A stretch of DNA of 33,308 bases from Bacteroidota bacterium (GTDB lineage Bacteria; Bacteroidota; Bacteroidia; Cytophagales; Cyclobacteriaceae): positions 1 through 33,308 of the forward strand of contig JACPVX010000028.1 in NCBI GenBank assembly GCA_016191555.1, written 5' to 3'. The position numbers and the translations under genes are program-made. Position 1 is the stretch's first letter; each line of letters opens with the position of its first letter. Under the pieces are notes generated by a model. That model was not told the DNA's origin and did not search any database. It was given only the letters and a program-made list of their open reading frames with translations. Of the stretch, positions 9,101-17,400 are shown one piece after another.

Positions 9101-11688
9101 ATATTAACTTGGGTAACAGTGCAACAGACATTACTACCGTAACAGGTGATCTTGTTTCTAACGGAACTTGGACACATAACGGCAACTCAAATGTAACCGG
9201 TAATGTAGATATTACAGGTAATTTGAATGTAACAGGTACTTCAACATTGGCTAATATCGTGTTGACAAATATTACTGCAACAAATGCTGATATTTCCGGT
9301 TTGACTACACTTGGCGTTATCGGTAATAATGGTGCTTCTAACTTGATTGTTCATGGAACTACACAAAATAACGGTGCAGTAACATTAGCTGCAACAGCTC
9401 CTCTTACAGCTCTTTCAACTATTACTCAATCAGGTGGAAATGTTGCTTTGGCTGGCGGTGCAACGAACAGCTTTGGTACAGTAGCTGCATCTACAAATAA
9501 CATTGGTAGTGCTACAAGTACTAACAATGTTGGCGGTGCAACTAACATATCAGGAAACACACAAGTAACCGGTGCAAGCACATTTACAGTTGGAACAGGC
9601 GCAACAACTCTTGGGGGTGCTCTTACTGTAACAGGTAATACAACTACCAACGGAACAACAACTCATAATGGTGCAACATCGGTATCCGGTGCAAATACAT
9701 TCACAGTTGGAACAGGTGCTACTGCTCTTGGCGGATCACTTGGTGTAACCGGTGCAACAACACTTAACGGTGCAACAATCGTAAATAATTCAACTACATT
9801 GAATGGCGCAACATCAGTAACAGGTGCAAATACATTCACAGTTGGAACAGGTACAACAACACTTGGCGGTGTTTTATCACAAAGTGGTGGCAATGCTGCA
9901 CTTGCAGGTGGTTTAGTAAACAGCTTCGGTACATTCGCTGCTGCTGCTAATACAATCGGTAATGGTGGTGGTACAAACACAGTGAACGGCGTTACAACAT
10001 TCAATAATAATGTGAATGTAAATAATGCTTCAACATCATTGACAGGTTCAGGTGCTGCAACTGCACTTACAGTAACAGGTACAGCATTAGGTACAGGTGT
10101 GAATCTTAACGGAGCAACAACTGACCTTCGTATGAATGGCAATGCCGGTACAGCAGGACAGGTTCTTGTTTCCGGTGCTGCTAACACTACTCCTGCTTGG
10201 ACAACTGCTCTTACAGGTGTTACAATGCCGTTCAGCCAAATCACATCAGGTATTAACTCTGCTGCAGCAATGACAGTAAATACCGGTGCAAGTTTGGGAA
10301 CTTCAGGTACGGGTACAATTACTGCAAATGCTCTTTTAACAGGTACTACCTATTCTGGAAACTACACTTGGAGCGGTACAAACGCATTTACAAATACTGT
10401 AACAAATACAGGAGCTGTGAATAACAATGGAAACACAACTACATTCAACGCTGCTTCTATTCTTAATTCAGCAGGTACAGTTGGCTTGACAGGTGTTACA
10501 ACTGTTAATAATGTTGCTTCTACCTTCACAGGTCAAAGTGTAACTGCATCAAATGCAGGTACAGCAGGTACTTTCACAAGTACAGCTGCAGCTACTGCAG
10601 TTAACGCATCAAATACTTCAACCGGCAGTGCAGTAACAGCAACATCTCTAACAGGAACAACAATTGCTGCTTCAAATAATGGTGGAAATGCAACTGGTAC
10701 ATTTACTAATTCAGGTGCAGGATCAGCAGTAACCGGTACTAATTCAGGTGCAACAACAACTGCATCATTTACAAACGGTGGTGATGGTCAAGCCCTTACG
10801 CTTTCAGCTGCACGTACAGGATCAGGCAATTCAGTTGCTACTGTAGGTATAACAGGTGGCGGAAGTGCACGTGCAATGACACTTACAAGTGCTACAACAA
10901 ATGCAAATACCGATGGAGCAGGTATCGCAGATGCAACATTAGTTGTTACTAATAATGCAACAGCCCCACGTTTTGCAATCCGCACGAACGGTAATATCCA
11001 AATCAACAGCACAATCGAAACAGGTGCAGGACTTGATGCGGCTCACACACGTACAGTAGTTGTGGGATCAACTCCGGCTGCTGTTCAACATCACGCAAAC
11101 AATGACCTTGGCGGAACAAACCCAACAGGTATCGTTGTCGGACCAAGTACTCCGGGCGCAGGTGTTTTCCAAGCTGATGCAGAAACAGGTGATGTTCGTG
11201 TTGGTCAAACAGGTCTAAACGCAAAACGTACTCTTATCTCTGGTGTAAGCGGTAAAATTGCAACAACAGGTGCAGTAGCCCTCGACTTCAGTGCAAATAG
11301 CGTGAATGCATTGAGTGATAATGCTCTTAGTGTTACTTACTTAGGTGGTGATGCAGGCGCATCCGGCGGTGCTGCTAAATTCACACACGTTGGTGGTGCA
11401 ACAGGTTCATTACGTCCGGTTGTTGAAATTGAACAACAAACAAACAACAACTCTGGTCTTACAATCACAGCAACAAGCGTAGGTAATACAAATGCTGCTT
11501 TGTACGTAACAACTCAAACTAACTCAGTTGGAGCAGGAAGTGCTCAAAACGGCGGTGCAGCATTCTTCGAAAATGACAATAATGCTAACCAAGGAACAAC
11601 TGTAGAAATCCGTAACGCTGCAGACAATCAAAACGCATCTGCTCTCAGAATTGCTAAAGGTAGTTTTGCTGTAAACGGTGTTGATTGA
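3187..11688 (+). CDS. Giant secreted Thr/Asn/Gly-rich repeat protein (adhesin- or fibre-like), frame broken at the 3' end
   Basis: A 2833-residue open frame with AGGAG six bases before the ATG. Residues 1-24 are a signal peptide ending 'VEAQ'. Residues about 27-125 form a small beta domain ('MTYQAVLTDGSGAPIT...RVRLTTSPYAFRA') found at the N-terminus of many large exported proteins in this group. Two 'GPAGGDL.G.YPNP' motifs follow (about 155-210), then a long body almost free of Cys, built of short units of the type [VIL]-x-G-x-x-x ('TTLNGNTSVTGANTFTVG'). Such a rhythm suggests a beta-solenoid or fibre, which is inference. Homologous short repeats occur in adhesins and tail-fibre-like proteins. 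The frame ends at three consecutive TGA codons, while the next frame continues with a well-formed C-terminal domain, so the native product is probably about 2950 residues. No T9SS sorting domain is present in either part, unlike its neighbours. Function is unknown; surface adhesion or matrix is a guess. Confidence 0.85.
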   Translation: MKKSFLIGLLAACAYILPAGRVEAQVPKLMTYQAVLTDGSGAPITKNQGVTFKIYELEAGGNVLWQETQQVSPAPGGLINVVLGQYTQIDLPFDRPYWLGISIENAPELIPRVRLTTSPYAFRAMYVDTANYAMHTKHADSATVAGRALPFGPAGGDLAGSYPNPTLRDGAINAAKILDFSITQVKFAPGVTLPPSGPAGGDLTGDYPNPQIAEGAVKTNRIYDSAVTTQKLRNGSVTSEKILDGTILQQDIANFTIINTNIALNTIRPSNMATAPSRVLQNRLLMGWGPTAADSMVWLNEPSAAEQVLHWDGATLSWRKVPPASFNTLAASAASNTQTTVNRNRLLIGIDPVSAGTMGWLNAPTRNEYVLRYNGTTDVVEWAANNKLSFPIDGDTTINTTLAPAMMRLTNRGNAPTVILQNINAAGASTAQGLQVNITQSTDIGSLVPSANAVQVTNAGTGAGVSVTAAGTGAGVTVVASTGQAVNAVVGNTNTGAAVNVVHPGTSGTGIAISIPNGAVAAAATGLSITSSAQNGIGEVINMSGTVSTSTGLSINHTSPLGVGETITTVNGNALNANSTGGTGVNVSTGSGSGVAVTSTSGRGVVVSMPAGNSANGVDVTPGTGGTGVSVNGTNGVGVSVTTTAGNGANVTTTSGTGVNITTASGTGAAITSTSGAGATITMGAANASTGETITHSGSGVGLNVGITNAANSSNAVTIANSGAGTGVALTQNMGGNAAPGISVTRAGSGAGIQVNNNGTGNGQEINQNGAAGGAGNGLIVTMSGAATSGNGVSIVSNNSGSGSMITKSGTGNAETIVNTGTGNAVNVTNSGANNAVQILQNGTGSALTATNNSTTPTLNIINNSASPRVAIRTEGNIQINSLLTTGDNNIQVGTGITNGSSTFLNGVFVNNTPGYGLQVGAGATAFTVTGSTGAVNVGGPLTVTGTTTLNGGETIVGAFTQSGGNASISGGATNSFGTAANALNTIGNVGGTNTINGTNILSGNTSVGGTLGVTGATTLNSSLAVIGGSTFTGATTHNGGLTATSATVTGAFTQSGGNASISGGTTNSFATGVAGATNSFGTGLSANNTIGSLAGTNTINGSTNTVNGTTNVNGNTAVTGTLSSTGATTLASGSGSLTAGNAGSLNVITGASTTINGASIVNGTSTVNGAFTATGNTVLASAAGATTTVGNATGAVNINGSTNTITGTTNNINGTTNNVAGTLNVNGNTTVTGTLTSTGNTTLANAAGSNTTIGNATATNTITGASNVINGQVDVTGNTNLLGASNLTVGGNSTTFGNSTVGGTSQFFNTMDVSSASGSQTGNFTNTGTGRALNGTNSDITTPTAEFTNNTAGGMGLRVNGLSNLNGNTTITGNSTTTGNAQVNGNLNVTGTITSGSTTFSSANDPTVTITNTGGNRALLVSTSSVANAAISASNANAAGNAIATTSGNVNIGGAGNLAVTGAATVTGASTLAGGVNSGLTVNTGNFAVTAGTSTVSGASTAASYTTTANGGITANGSGNISTTSGNLSTGTGNVATTSGNVTAGGITLNGSTNQISTSSNSSANTGSLTNTNATGTGLLVSATGATGTGISVNALAGQNAINVTSGNINVAAPGNVTIGGNLNASTITGTFVGVIAATSNNATPAVSATNTSANDGVRASSNGGNAIATTSGNVNIGGGGNLAVTGATTLTGALNANGLVNANAGITVPTGQAVAVNGTSTLTVGTGATTLGGALGVTGTTTLNGATIVNNTTTLNGNTSVTGANTFTVGTGATTLGGSLTTAGATINNGTTTMNANASVTGANTFTVGTGATVLGGSLTTAGANINNGTVTNNSTTTLNGNTSVAGASTFTVGTGATSLGGTLGVTGITTLANLLNANGGIAVPSGQAVNINGNSPLTVGTGSTTLGGTLAVTGTTTLNGNTSVTGANTLSVGTGATTLGGTLTVAGSTTLNAATNTVNGTTLNVTTDNINLGNSATDITTVTGDLVSNGTWTHNGNSNVTGNVDITGNLNVTGTSTLANIVLTNITATNADISGLTTLGVIGNNGASNLIVHGTTQNNGAVTLAATAPLTALSTITQSGGNVALAGGATNSFGTVAASTNNIGSATSTNNVGGATNISGNTQVTGASTFTVGTGATTLGGALTVTGNTTTNGTTTHNGATSVSGANTFTVGTGATALGGSLGVTGATTLNGATIVNNSTTLNGATSVTGANTFTVGTGTTTLGGVLSQSGGNAALAGGLVNSFGTFAAAANTIGNGGGTNTVNGVTTFNNNVNVNNASTSLTGSGAATALTVTGTALGTGVNLNGATTDLRMNGNAGTAGQVLVSGAANTTPAWTTALTGVTMPFSQITSGINSAAAMTVNTGASLGTSGTGTITANALLTGTTYSGNYTWSGTNAFTNTVTNTGAVNNNGNTTTFNAASILNSAGTVGLTGVTTVNNVASTFTGQSVTASNAGTAGTFTSTAAATAVNASNTSTGSAVTATSLTGTTIAASNNGGNATGTFTNSGAGSAVTGTNSGATTTASFTNGGDGQALTLSAARTGSGNSVATVGITGGGSARAMTLTSATTNANTDGAGIADATLVVTNNATAPRFAIRTNGNIQINSTIETGAGLDAAHTRTVVVGSTPAAVQHHANNDLGGTNPTGIVVGPSTPGAGVFQADAETGDVRVGQTGLNAKRTLISGVSGKIATTGAVALDFSANSVNALSDNALSVTYLGGDAGASGGAAKFTHVGGATGSLRPVVEIEQQTNNNSGLTITATSVGNTNAALYVTTQTNSVGAGSAQNGGAAFFENDNNANQGTTVEIRNAADNQNASALRIAKGSFAVNGVD
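6067..9960 (+). repeat. Four dispersed QSGGN...GG..NSF modules
   Basis: The module '[TS]QSGGN[AV][SA][IL][SA]GG..NSF' begins at 6067, 6346, 9424 and 9877. In the first, third and fourth copies it is followed by an Ala-rich segment, 'N.IG', and then an Asn/Gly/Thr-rich stretch. These mark internal borders between blocks of the short-unit repeats. Confidence 0.7.
8338..9890 (+). repeat. 39- and 45-residue modules within the giant repeat protein
   Basis: The motif 'TGANTFTVGTGATTLGG' and its variants recurs with module starts at 8338, 8473, 8590, 8725, 8965, 9565, 9682 and 9817. The spacings are 135, 117, 135, 240, 600, 117 and 135 bases (45, 39, 45, 80, 200, 39 and 45 residues). The 117/135 pair appears twice, 1092 bases apart, suggesting duplication of a multi-module block. 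The 45-residue form carries six extra residues (for example 'ATIVNN'), equal to one short unit. Confidence 0.75.
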
Positions 11689-12031
11689 TGATGAGAACGG
11701 AATTGATTTGGCTAATACAGTTCCATCAACAGCTAACCTTGGTGGACGTGACATCAGAACAGTAGCATTTATCCGCTATGATGGTAACTTCGGCGATTGG
11801 ACAGCAGCTCCGGGTGCAGGTCACGAAGGTCAAGTTATCTGGGTTGTAGAAACAGGCGGTCAAGGATTTAGCTTCCCTGCAGCTATGGGTGGATCTACTT
11901 TCCTTGTTCAAGCAAATGACGCTAATGGTGATGCTGAAACAAACATCGTACACTTCAACGTTGCACCGTTCGGAGCAGCACAGTTAGTCTATGGTGGTGG
12001 AAGATGGCACGTAGTTGGTGCAGGTCAATAA
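11678..12031 (+). CDS. C-terminal continuation of the giant repeat protein, in the +1 frame
   Basis: This frame overlaps the end of the preceding gene and continues it for about 115 residues to a normal stop. The nominal GTG start at 11678 has no ribosome binding site, and the product has no signal peptide, so it is not an independent gene. The sequence ('GRDIRTVAFIRYDGNFGDW', 'GQVIWVVETGGQGFSFPAAM', 'GAAQLVYGGGRWHVVG') looks like a compact beta-rich C-terminal domain with Trp and Phe residues, unlike the repeat body. It is followed directly by a strong terminator, which supports one transcript covering both parts. The break may be a one-base indel (real or a sequencing error) or, less likely, a recoding event. 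Confidence 0.75.
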   Translation: MLIDDENGIDLANTVPSTANLGGRDIRTVAFIRYDGNFGDWTAAPGAGHEGQVIWVVETGGQGFSFPAAMGGSTFLVQANDANGDAETNIVHFNVAPFGAAQLVYGGGRWHVVGAGQ

Positions 12032-12077
12032 TGGTAAATTACCTTTGTTAAATTAAAGGTAAGCCATACGATAAAAG

Positions 12078-12114
12078 AAAGCACGGAGATTATAATCTCC
12101 GTGCTTTTTTTATT
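12078..12114 (+). terminator. Strong intrinsic terminator
   Basis: A perfect 15-base inverted repeat (12078-12092 and 12093-12107, core GCACGGAGATTA) is followed by a T-rich tail (TTTTATT). It lies 47 bases after the end of the frameshifted giant gene. Confidence 0.85.
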
Positions 12115-12526
12115 AGGTGAAAAATAATTGGCATAATTTATGAGTTTAATTACTGAAATTGTATATATCAGTTGCTAAAGATAGTAAGTGTATAGTATAT
12201 GATAAGTTAAAAAGATAAATCTGAACAGGGACAAGTTCTCTTTTTAAAGCAGAAGTGCTTTTTTATGCTCAAATCGTTTCTTTCTTGAAAATATTTTTGT
12301 TAGTATAATAGGGTTTCCTTCAGATCTTAAAATTGTTAGCAAGTAAATAACTGTGAAGCCATAGCACCAAATGTCATCATATAATTTGCCTACAGTTCAG
12401 CGTTTCTGACAGTCATAAACTGAGATACTTCTGAACTCAGATATTAGCGTGTTACCGGATGAGACATTGCATAAATTTGTGAAATATTGAAAACATAATT
12501 ATTAAATCTAATAGAATAGGAATCTT
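12115..12526. other. Intergenic gap
   Basis: About 410 AT-rich bases between a terminator and the next gene. No open frame of note and no obvious RNA gene. It presumably holds the promoter of the downstream gene pair, but no convincing match with standard spacing was found. Confidence 0.5.
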
Positions 12527-13369
12527 ATGAAAAAAATAATAATTACTGTAACAGTGATTGTATTTGCAATAGGGTATGTTACATCAGCTACCGAACTAAA
12601 ACAAAAAAAAGGATTTAAAATACCGGAAAACACAAGCTATGTCGTTACAACAGATATTAATTCTGATAAAGTAAAAGACTACATTGTACAATCACCTGAA
12701 AAGATTGATATTTACAGTGGAAAAAACAATACACTTCTCTATAGCGTCCAATTGGACAGCAAATCAGATGAATCGTTTTTGATTGATTTCAACAATGGCA
12801 GATTTAATAGACCGGATTTACTGAAGGATTTGAATGGAAATGGAGTTATTGATATTCCTATTCGTGGGTTAAGCGCGACTGACGGTGAATATTTACATGT
12901 AGTTGACCCACAAACTTCGGAACAGATACTTAATATACAATTTGCACCAAACTCGGATAATCTGTATATCTATGATGTTGACGGCAATGATACATTAGAT
13001 GTGGTTATTGAACGGCTGGATTCTGTGCTTATCTTTTCATCGACAGTATTAATCCCTTCTTCAGTTTTATTACCATCACTTGCCGCACAGCAGTCGATGT
13101 TAGAATCGTATCCAAATCCTACTAATAAAAAAAGCATAATAATTTGGAAACGCATGGGAAGTATTGATGGTGAAAAAGCAGTTGCCAGTATTATTGATAT
13201 GCAAGGTAGAGAAGTACGCAAATTGTCAGCAGAAGTAAGGGAAAATAATGTAAAGTTTGAATGGGATGGTAATGGTGAAAATAGCGCGCAAATTGAGGAA
13301 GGGGTTTATTTCGTAAAAGTTACATCACGTAATGAGTCGTCTGACGGTAAAATTATAGTTGTAAGATGA
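12527..13369 (+). CDS. Secreted protein with Asp-rich (FG-GAP/VCBS-like) repeats and T9SS sorting domain
   Basis: A 280-residue protein. The first about 20 residues are a signal peptide. Residues 35-170 contain three related segments with acidic loops: 'DINSDKVKDYIVQSPEKIDIYSG', 'DLNGNGVIDIPIRG' and 'DVDGNDTLDVVIERLDSVLIFSS'. These resemble FG-GAP/VCBS beta-propeller blades whose D.[DN]GN...D loops usually bind calcium. From about residue 192, 'SYPNPTNKK' begins a T9SS type A domain with 'IIDMQGREVRKL' and 'IEEGVYFVKV'. AGGAA about seven bases before the ATG supports the start. The next gene starts 38 bases after the stop with no terminator between, so the two are probably co-transcribed. The specific role is unknown. 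Confidence 0.8.
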   Translation: MKKIIITVTVIVFAIGYVTSATELKQKKGFKIPENTSYVVTTDINSDKVKDYIVQSPEKIDIYSGKNNTLLYSVQLDSKSDESFLIDFNNGRFNRPDLLKDLNGNGVIDIPIRGLSATDGEYLHVVDPQTSEQILNIQFAPNSDNLYIYDVDGNDTLDVVIERLDSVLIFSSTVLIPSSVLLPSLAAQQSMLESYPNPTNKKSIIIWKRMGSIDGEKAVASIIDMQGREVRKLSAEVRENNVKFEWDGNGENSAQIEEGVYFVKVTSRNESSDGKIIVVR

Positions 13370-13407
13370 TGTGTGCATTATGAAGGCAGCTTAAGAAATA
13401 TATACTT

Positions 13408-14145
13408 ATGGACGATAAATTAGAACACAAAAAAATGAAGTTGCTTCAAAGACGCATTAAACGTCTCGAGCGAATCATTGTCATACTGGGGCTACTAATA
13501 GTAGTGGGCGGTTTGGCAGGATGGACTGCCCGTGAGCACTTATTATCAGTAGATACAGTAATTGCAAATAGAATTGAAGCAAATAATGTTGACATTAAGG
13601 ATAATGACGGTCAAGTACGATGCAGGATTGGCTTGACTCCCAATCAAGATTTTGTATCAATGAAATTATTCGGGTCAGATACGAATACAATGAGATTATC
13701 TATGGGTGTAAGTAGTTCAACAGGTACAACAGGCTTTGCTTTATATAATAAACAGGGAAAAAAAATCATTTTCATGACAAACGAAGCCGATACATCTACA
13801 AGTGTAACAGTTTATAATAAAAATGGCGAAATAGCAACATCTATCGTTAACAATGGCCAAAACAATGTGATATTCAGTGGAAATTACGTAGTAACAGACC
13901 GACATGGAGCAACCAGAGCAATAATGGGATTGTCCGAAGGAGATGAAGGATTCCCATATATAGACCTATATGATAAATCAGGTAACAAGCGTGTAGGACT
14001 ATTCGCTGAAGAAAAAAACACGTATGGGCTTGCATTGTTTGATGAAAAAAGCAGAAACCGCGTTACCCTGGGTATTACTCAGCAGAGTAACGGGGCAGCA
14101 GCTATAATAGGCTCCGATGGAAATATACTTTGGAAAGCCCCTTAG
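13408..14145 (+). CDS. Membrane-anchored beta-repeat protein of unknown function
   Basis: A 245-residue protein. A highly basic stretch ('LLQRRIKRLER', residues 12-22) precedes one membrane span (about 23-40), the pattern of a signal anchor with the N-terminus in the cytoplasm and the rest in the periplasm. The remaining 200 residues are repeated beta units of the form '..DxxGxxRxxLGx...' alternating with 'hxLYDxxGxx' ('DNDGQVRCRIGL', 'YNKQGKKIIFM', 'YNKNGEIATSI', 'DRHGATRAIMGL', 'YDKSGNKRVGLF', 'FDEKSRNRVTLGI', 'GSDGNILW'). Comparable repeats occur in uncharacterised bacterial membrane proteins; no family name is assigned here. It lies 38 bases after a T9SS cargo gene. No Cys pairs or catalytic motifs are visible. 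Confidence 0.75.
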   Translation: MDDKLEHKKMKLLQRRIKRLERIIVILGLLIVVGGLAGWTAREHLLSVDTVIANRIEANNVDIKDNDGQVRCRIGLTPNQDFVSMKLFGSDTNTMRLSMGVSSSTGTTGFALYNKQGKKIIFMTNEADTSTSVTVYNKNGEIATSIVNNGQNNVIFSGNYVVTDRHGATRAIMGLSEGDEGFPYIDLYDKSGNKRVGLFAEEKNTYGLALFDEKSRNRVTLGITQQSNGAAAIIGSDGNILWKAP

Positions 14146-14451
14146 ACTCAAAAATAAGTGTGATGGCATAAAATTTGCTTTGCGTAAAATACTGTCAGTG
14201 TTAAAGGAAGAAAGATAAGGGAAAGCTGCTTTATTCATGTGAAGAAAAGACAAAAAAAAGTAATTTAAACATTGATATTTGGAGATAATCTCGTATATTC
14301 GCTTGCCAAATATGGACAAAAGTATTCGCAAAAGTGATTACGCTAAAGGAATGCGCCTGCAATAAAAAGTGTGTGCTTGATTTAACAGTGTGAAATTTAA
14401 TGTACAATAATAGTAGTTTAATGTTATACAATTTTGAAAGGAACGCAACAA
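14146..14451. other. Intergenic gap before the second giant gene
   Basis: About 305 AT-rich bases. It contains an 8-base inverted repeat (ATATTTGG at 14275-14282, CCAAATAT at 14305-14312) without a T-tract, and the ribosome binding site of the next gene. A -10-like TACAAT at 14403-14408 exists, but the nearest TTGATT is 20 bases upstream, so no promoter is claimed. Confidence 0.5.
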
Positions 14452-17400
14452 ATGCGTAACAAATCCTCTTTGATGATTATAGCGAGCATGGTATTGTTCC
14501 TGCTCAGCTTGAATGTCGGGGAAGCGTCAACATGGTATGTTTCCAAGTCCGGCAATGATGCCAATACAGGAAACTCACTTGCGACGTCTAAGCTCACAAT
14601 ACAAGCAATGATAAATAGCGGTTCTGTGGTAACAGGCGATATTATCGATATTGGAGCAGGAACATATATAGAGCAAGTTGTGATTGCAAGTAAATCACTG
14701 ACTCTGCGCGGGCATGGCACTTCGAGTACAATCATTCAGGCTCCTACATGGGGAGCTATGACAATCTATAATGAAGCAGGGTTGCTTTTCTGGAATACAA
14801 GCAATGTTGCCGGGTCTTTACCGACCAGCCAATTCAGACCGATTATTTATGTAGATGCAGCTTCGAACAGTTATACATTTAATATCTATGGTATTAAGGT
14901 GGACGGGAATTCAGAAGCACCTGCTACTCCTACGGAAAGTTTTGTTGGAATCATGTATAGAAATGCACAAGGAACAGTTGGTAATTCAAGCGATACCGGA
15001 AGAGTGCAAATTGTGGATATAGATGGTGCAGGCGGTGTGACCGATAATACAATTTTTGGTTTTGGTTTGGTTTGTATGGGTACTGCAAATCCTCTTATTC
15101 AATATACTACATTTACAGGATACCATAACGTTGCTATTGCTTCAATAGGACGTTCACTTTCTTCTACTCTAACTTCGCAAATGCCGAATCCTATTGTAGC
15201 AGATTGTATTATTACAGGAACTACTCAAAATAATACCGGTTGGTATTCAGGTATTATGAATTCTTTCGGTGGAAAAGTGACAGCACGTAGAAATTTTATT
15301 ACTGCTCATAGAAACAGTATGACCACATTCTATGCGTCCGGTATATTGATTTATGATGGACGTAATGCTCTTATAGGATCAGGTTCTGTAAAAAGCGATG
15401 GTAACAATATTATCGATAATGATTGGGGTTTGAATGTTATCGTTACAAATACAATCATTGGTACGCCATCACTCTATACAATTAAAAATAATAATATTGC
15501 CTATAATGGTAATTCAGAGTCAGGTCTGACATGTACCGGTACTCAGGCAACATCAGGTTGTGTAAGGTATGATAACTCTACCTCGGCAGCGGACCGTATT
15601 TTAGCTCTTCCAAGTAATGCTTGGGGTAATGCAGATCCGCTCAATAATGGATATGGTATAAGTACAGGTAGCCCGGTTGCTGCGGGTGCTTCGACTGATG
15701 CTTTTTGGTCGGTATCCTCGGGTGATAAAATGACGGTTGCATCTCCAGTTGCTGCTACAACTGAAAATGTTGATCCAAGTTATTCAGCTGCAACAGTTGG
15801 GTTTGGGTATTCTACATTCAATACTATCCAAAGAGCTGTAAATGCAGCTGGAAATCCATCGACAATTTTAGTAAAAGATTCAACAACATATACTGAAAAT
15901 GTATGTGTATTCAATAAAAATAATGTAACAATTGTTGGAGATTCTACCGCAACTTGTGGTAGCTCTTCAAAACCGGTTATTAATCCTGCTTCCGGTAACG
16001 GTATGCATATCTATACTCTTTCTGGAGGTACAGGAAGAACTACTAATATTACTGTGAACGGCTTCTATTTCCTTCAGGTTGGCGCGCAAGAAGTTGGTTT
16101 GTTAGTAACAGGAACCGATAATACAAATGCAGATGCAACCAATTTACCTCCGACAGGTATTCGCGTTCGCAATACATGTTTTGAGGATTATGCAACTCAA
16201 GCTGCAGATGGTGTTCCAGCTGGTAGTGCTGCAATGGCAACAGAAGAATCCCCATTTAATAATACAACACGCCAATCTTATGGAGAAAATGTGGCTCCTG
16301 CAGTTTCAGATCCAACTGATGTTGATGCGTCTGCAAATAATAATATGAACTTCAATGGAAGTTCGACAAGCCCGAGTTTCAAAGTGTGGGATAAGACGGA
16401 TGCAGATATTTTGGATGGCGGACCAGGTGCACCTTATAATGTTGCTACTATCCTTCAAACAAATCTCATTATTGTTTATTGTGGTGATGACCTTAATACA
16501 GCTCTTGCCGGCCTAGGTGCAGGACCTGTTACAGTATATCTTCAGGGTGACTGTATCTATAAGAGTGCTTCACGTTTGACAATAAGCGGTGTATTTGACA
16601 TCGGTGTAGATTATACCGGTCGTTATCAATTGCCTCCACTTGTCGTTGAACCTGCGGGAATTGTGTATGCAAATTCAACTGCAGGCTTAAATTGGGATGA
16701 TGATTGCGCTGTGGCCGGCAATCCTGGTGTTCGTTTTGTAACGAATGCTACACAATTGCCGCTTGCTGCGAGTTTGACAAATGGTGATCAACCGTCCGGT
16801 ACTGTAGCGAATGCATCTGCAACCTACATGAAAACATTGACCCCAGTTAACTACGGTGCAGGTGGGTATGACTATGAAACTACTAATTTCGGTACAAATC
16901 GCCCTGCTGATATTGAGCTTCTAAGTAATGTAGATGCAGCTTTAACAGATGCAATCAATCATATTGTAGATTCAAATGGTTATGCCGGAACGGTTACTGT
17001 TCCTAATGCATCTGCATTTACAGCAAATATTGATCTCCAAAAACGTATTCGAATTGCAGTAGCAAGTGGTGGAAATGCAACCACAACTGGATGGATTCGC
17101 TTACGTAATAAAGTTGTTCCAAACGGTCCTGACTGTGCTACTACAGCAAATACTACTCCACTTGACGGTATTCTTGATACACGTGTAACAAGTGGTACAT
17201 TTACATCATTGGATGTTCGTGTAGGTACACCTACTTCGGCTGTTGCTACAGAATGGGCTGACAATACTGATACTACAAATACAATTCAACAAGGTTTGAC
17301 ATTTACTAGTGTAGCCGGTACATGTACGGTAAATAATCTTGGTAATTACTCGTCGGGAACTGTACAAACTCCGCTAATTAGCAGACAGCAAACTATTCTT

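Larger units (their letters stand above)
5788..11010 (+). repeat. Duplicated 15-residue landmark module in the giant protein
   Basis: 'PRVAIRTEGNIQINS' (5788-5832, residue about 868) and 'PRFAIRTNGNIQINS' (10966-11010, residue about 2594) are near-identical. Each follows a 'L.[IV].NN..[SA]' stretch that ends an [AV]-rich nested repeat region. They may close two large halves of the protein. Confidence 0.7.

Noticed and set aside
8338..9890. Regularly spaced repeats considered as a CRISPR array
   Set aside because: The repeats are in frame, translate to related protein modules and vary in sequence; spacing is 117-600 bases and no cas genes are near.
4854..11012. Many long - strand open frames (up to 286 codons) opposite the giant repeat gene, rich in Val/Pro/Ala
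   Set aside because: They mirror the repetitive Thr/Gly/Asn codons of the sense strand; the low-complexity products and missing ribosome binding sites mark them as shadows.
12121..12145. TTGGCA-containing stretch considered as a sigma54 promoter
   Set aside because: The GC part of the -12 element is missing and no activator gene is close.
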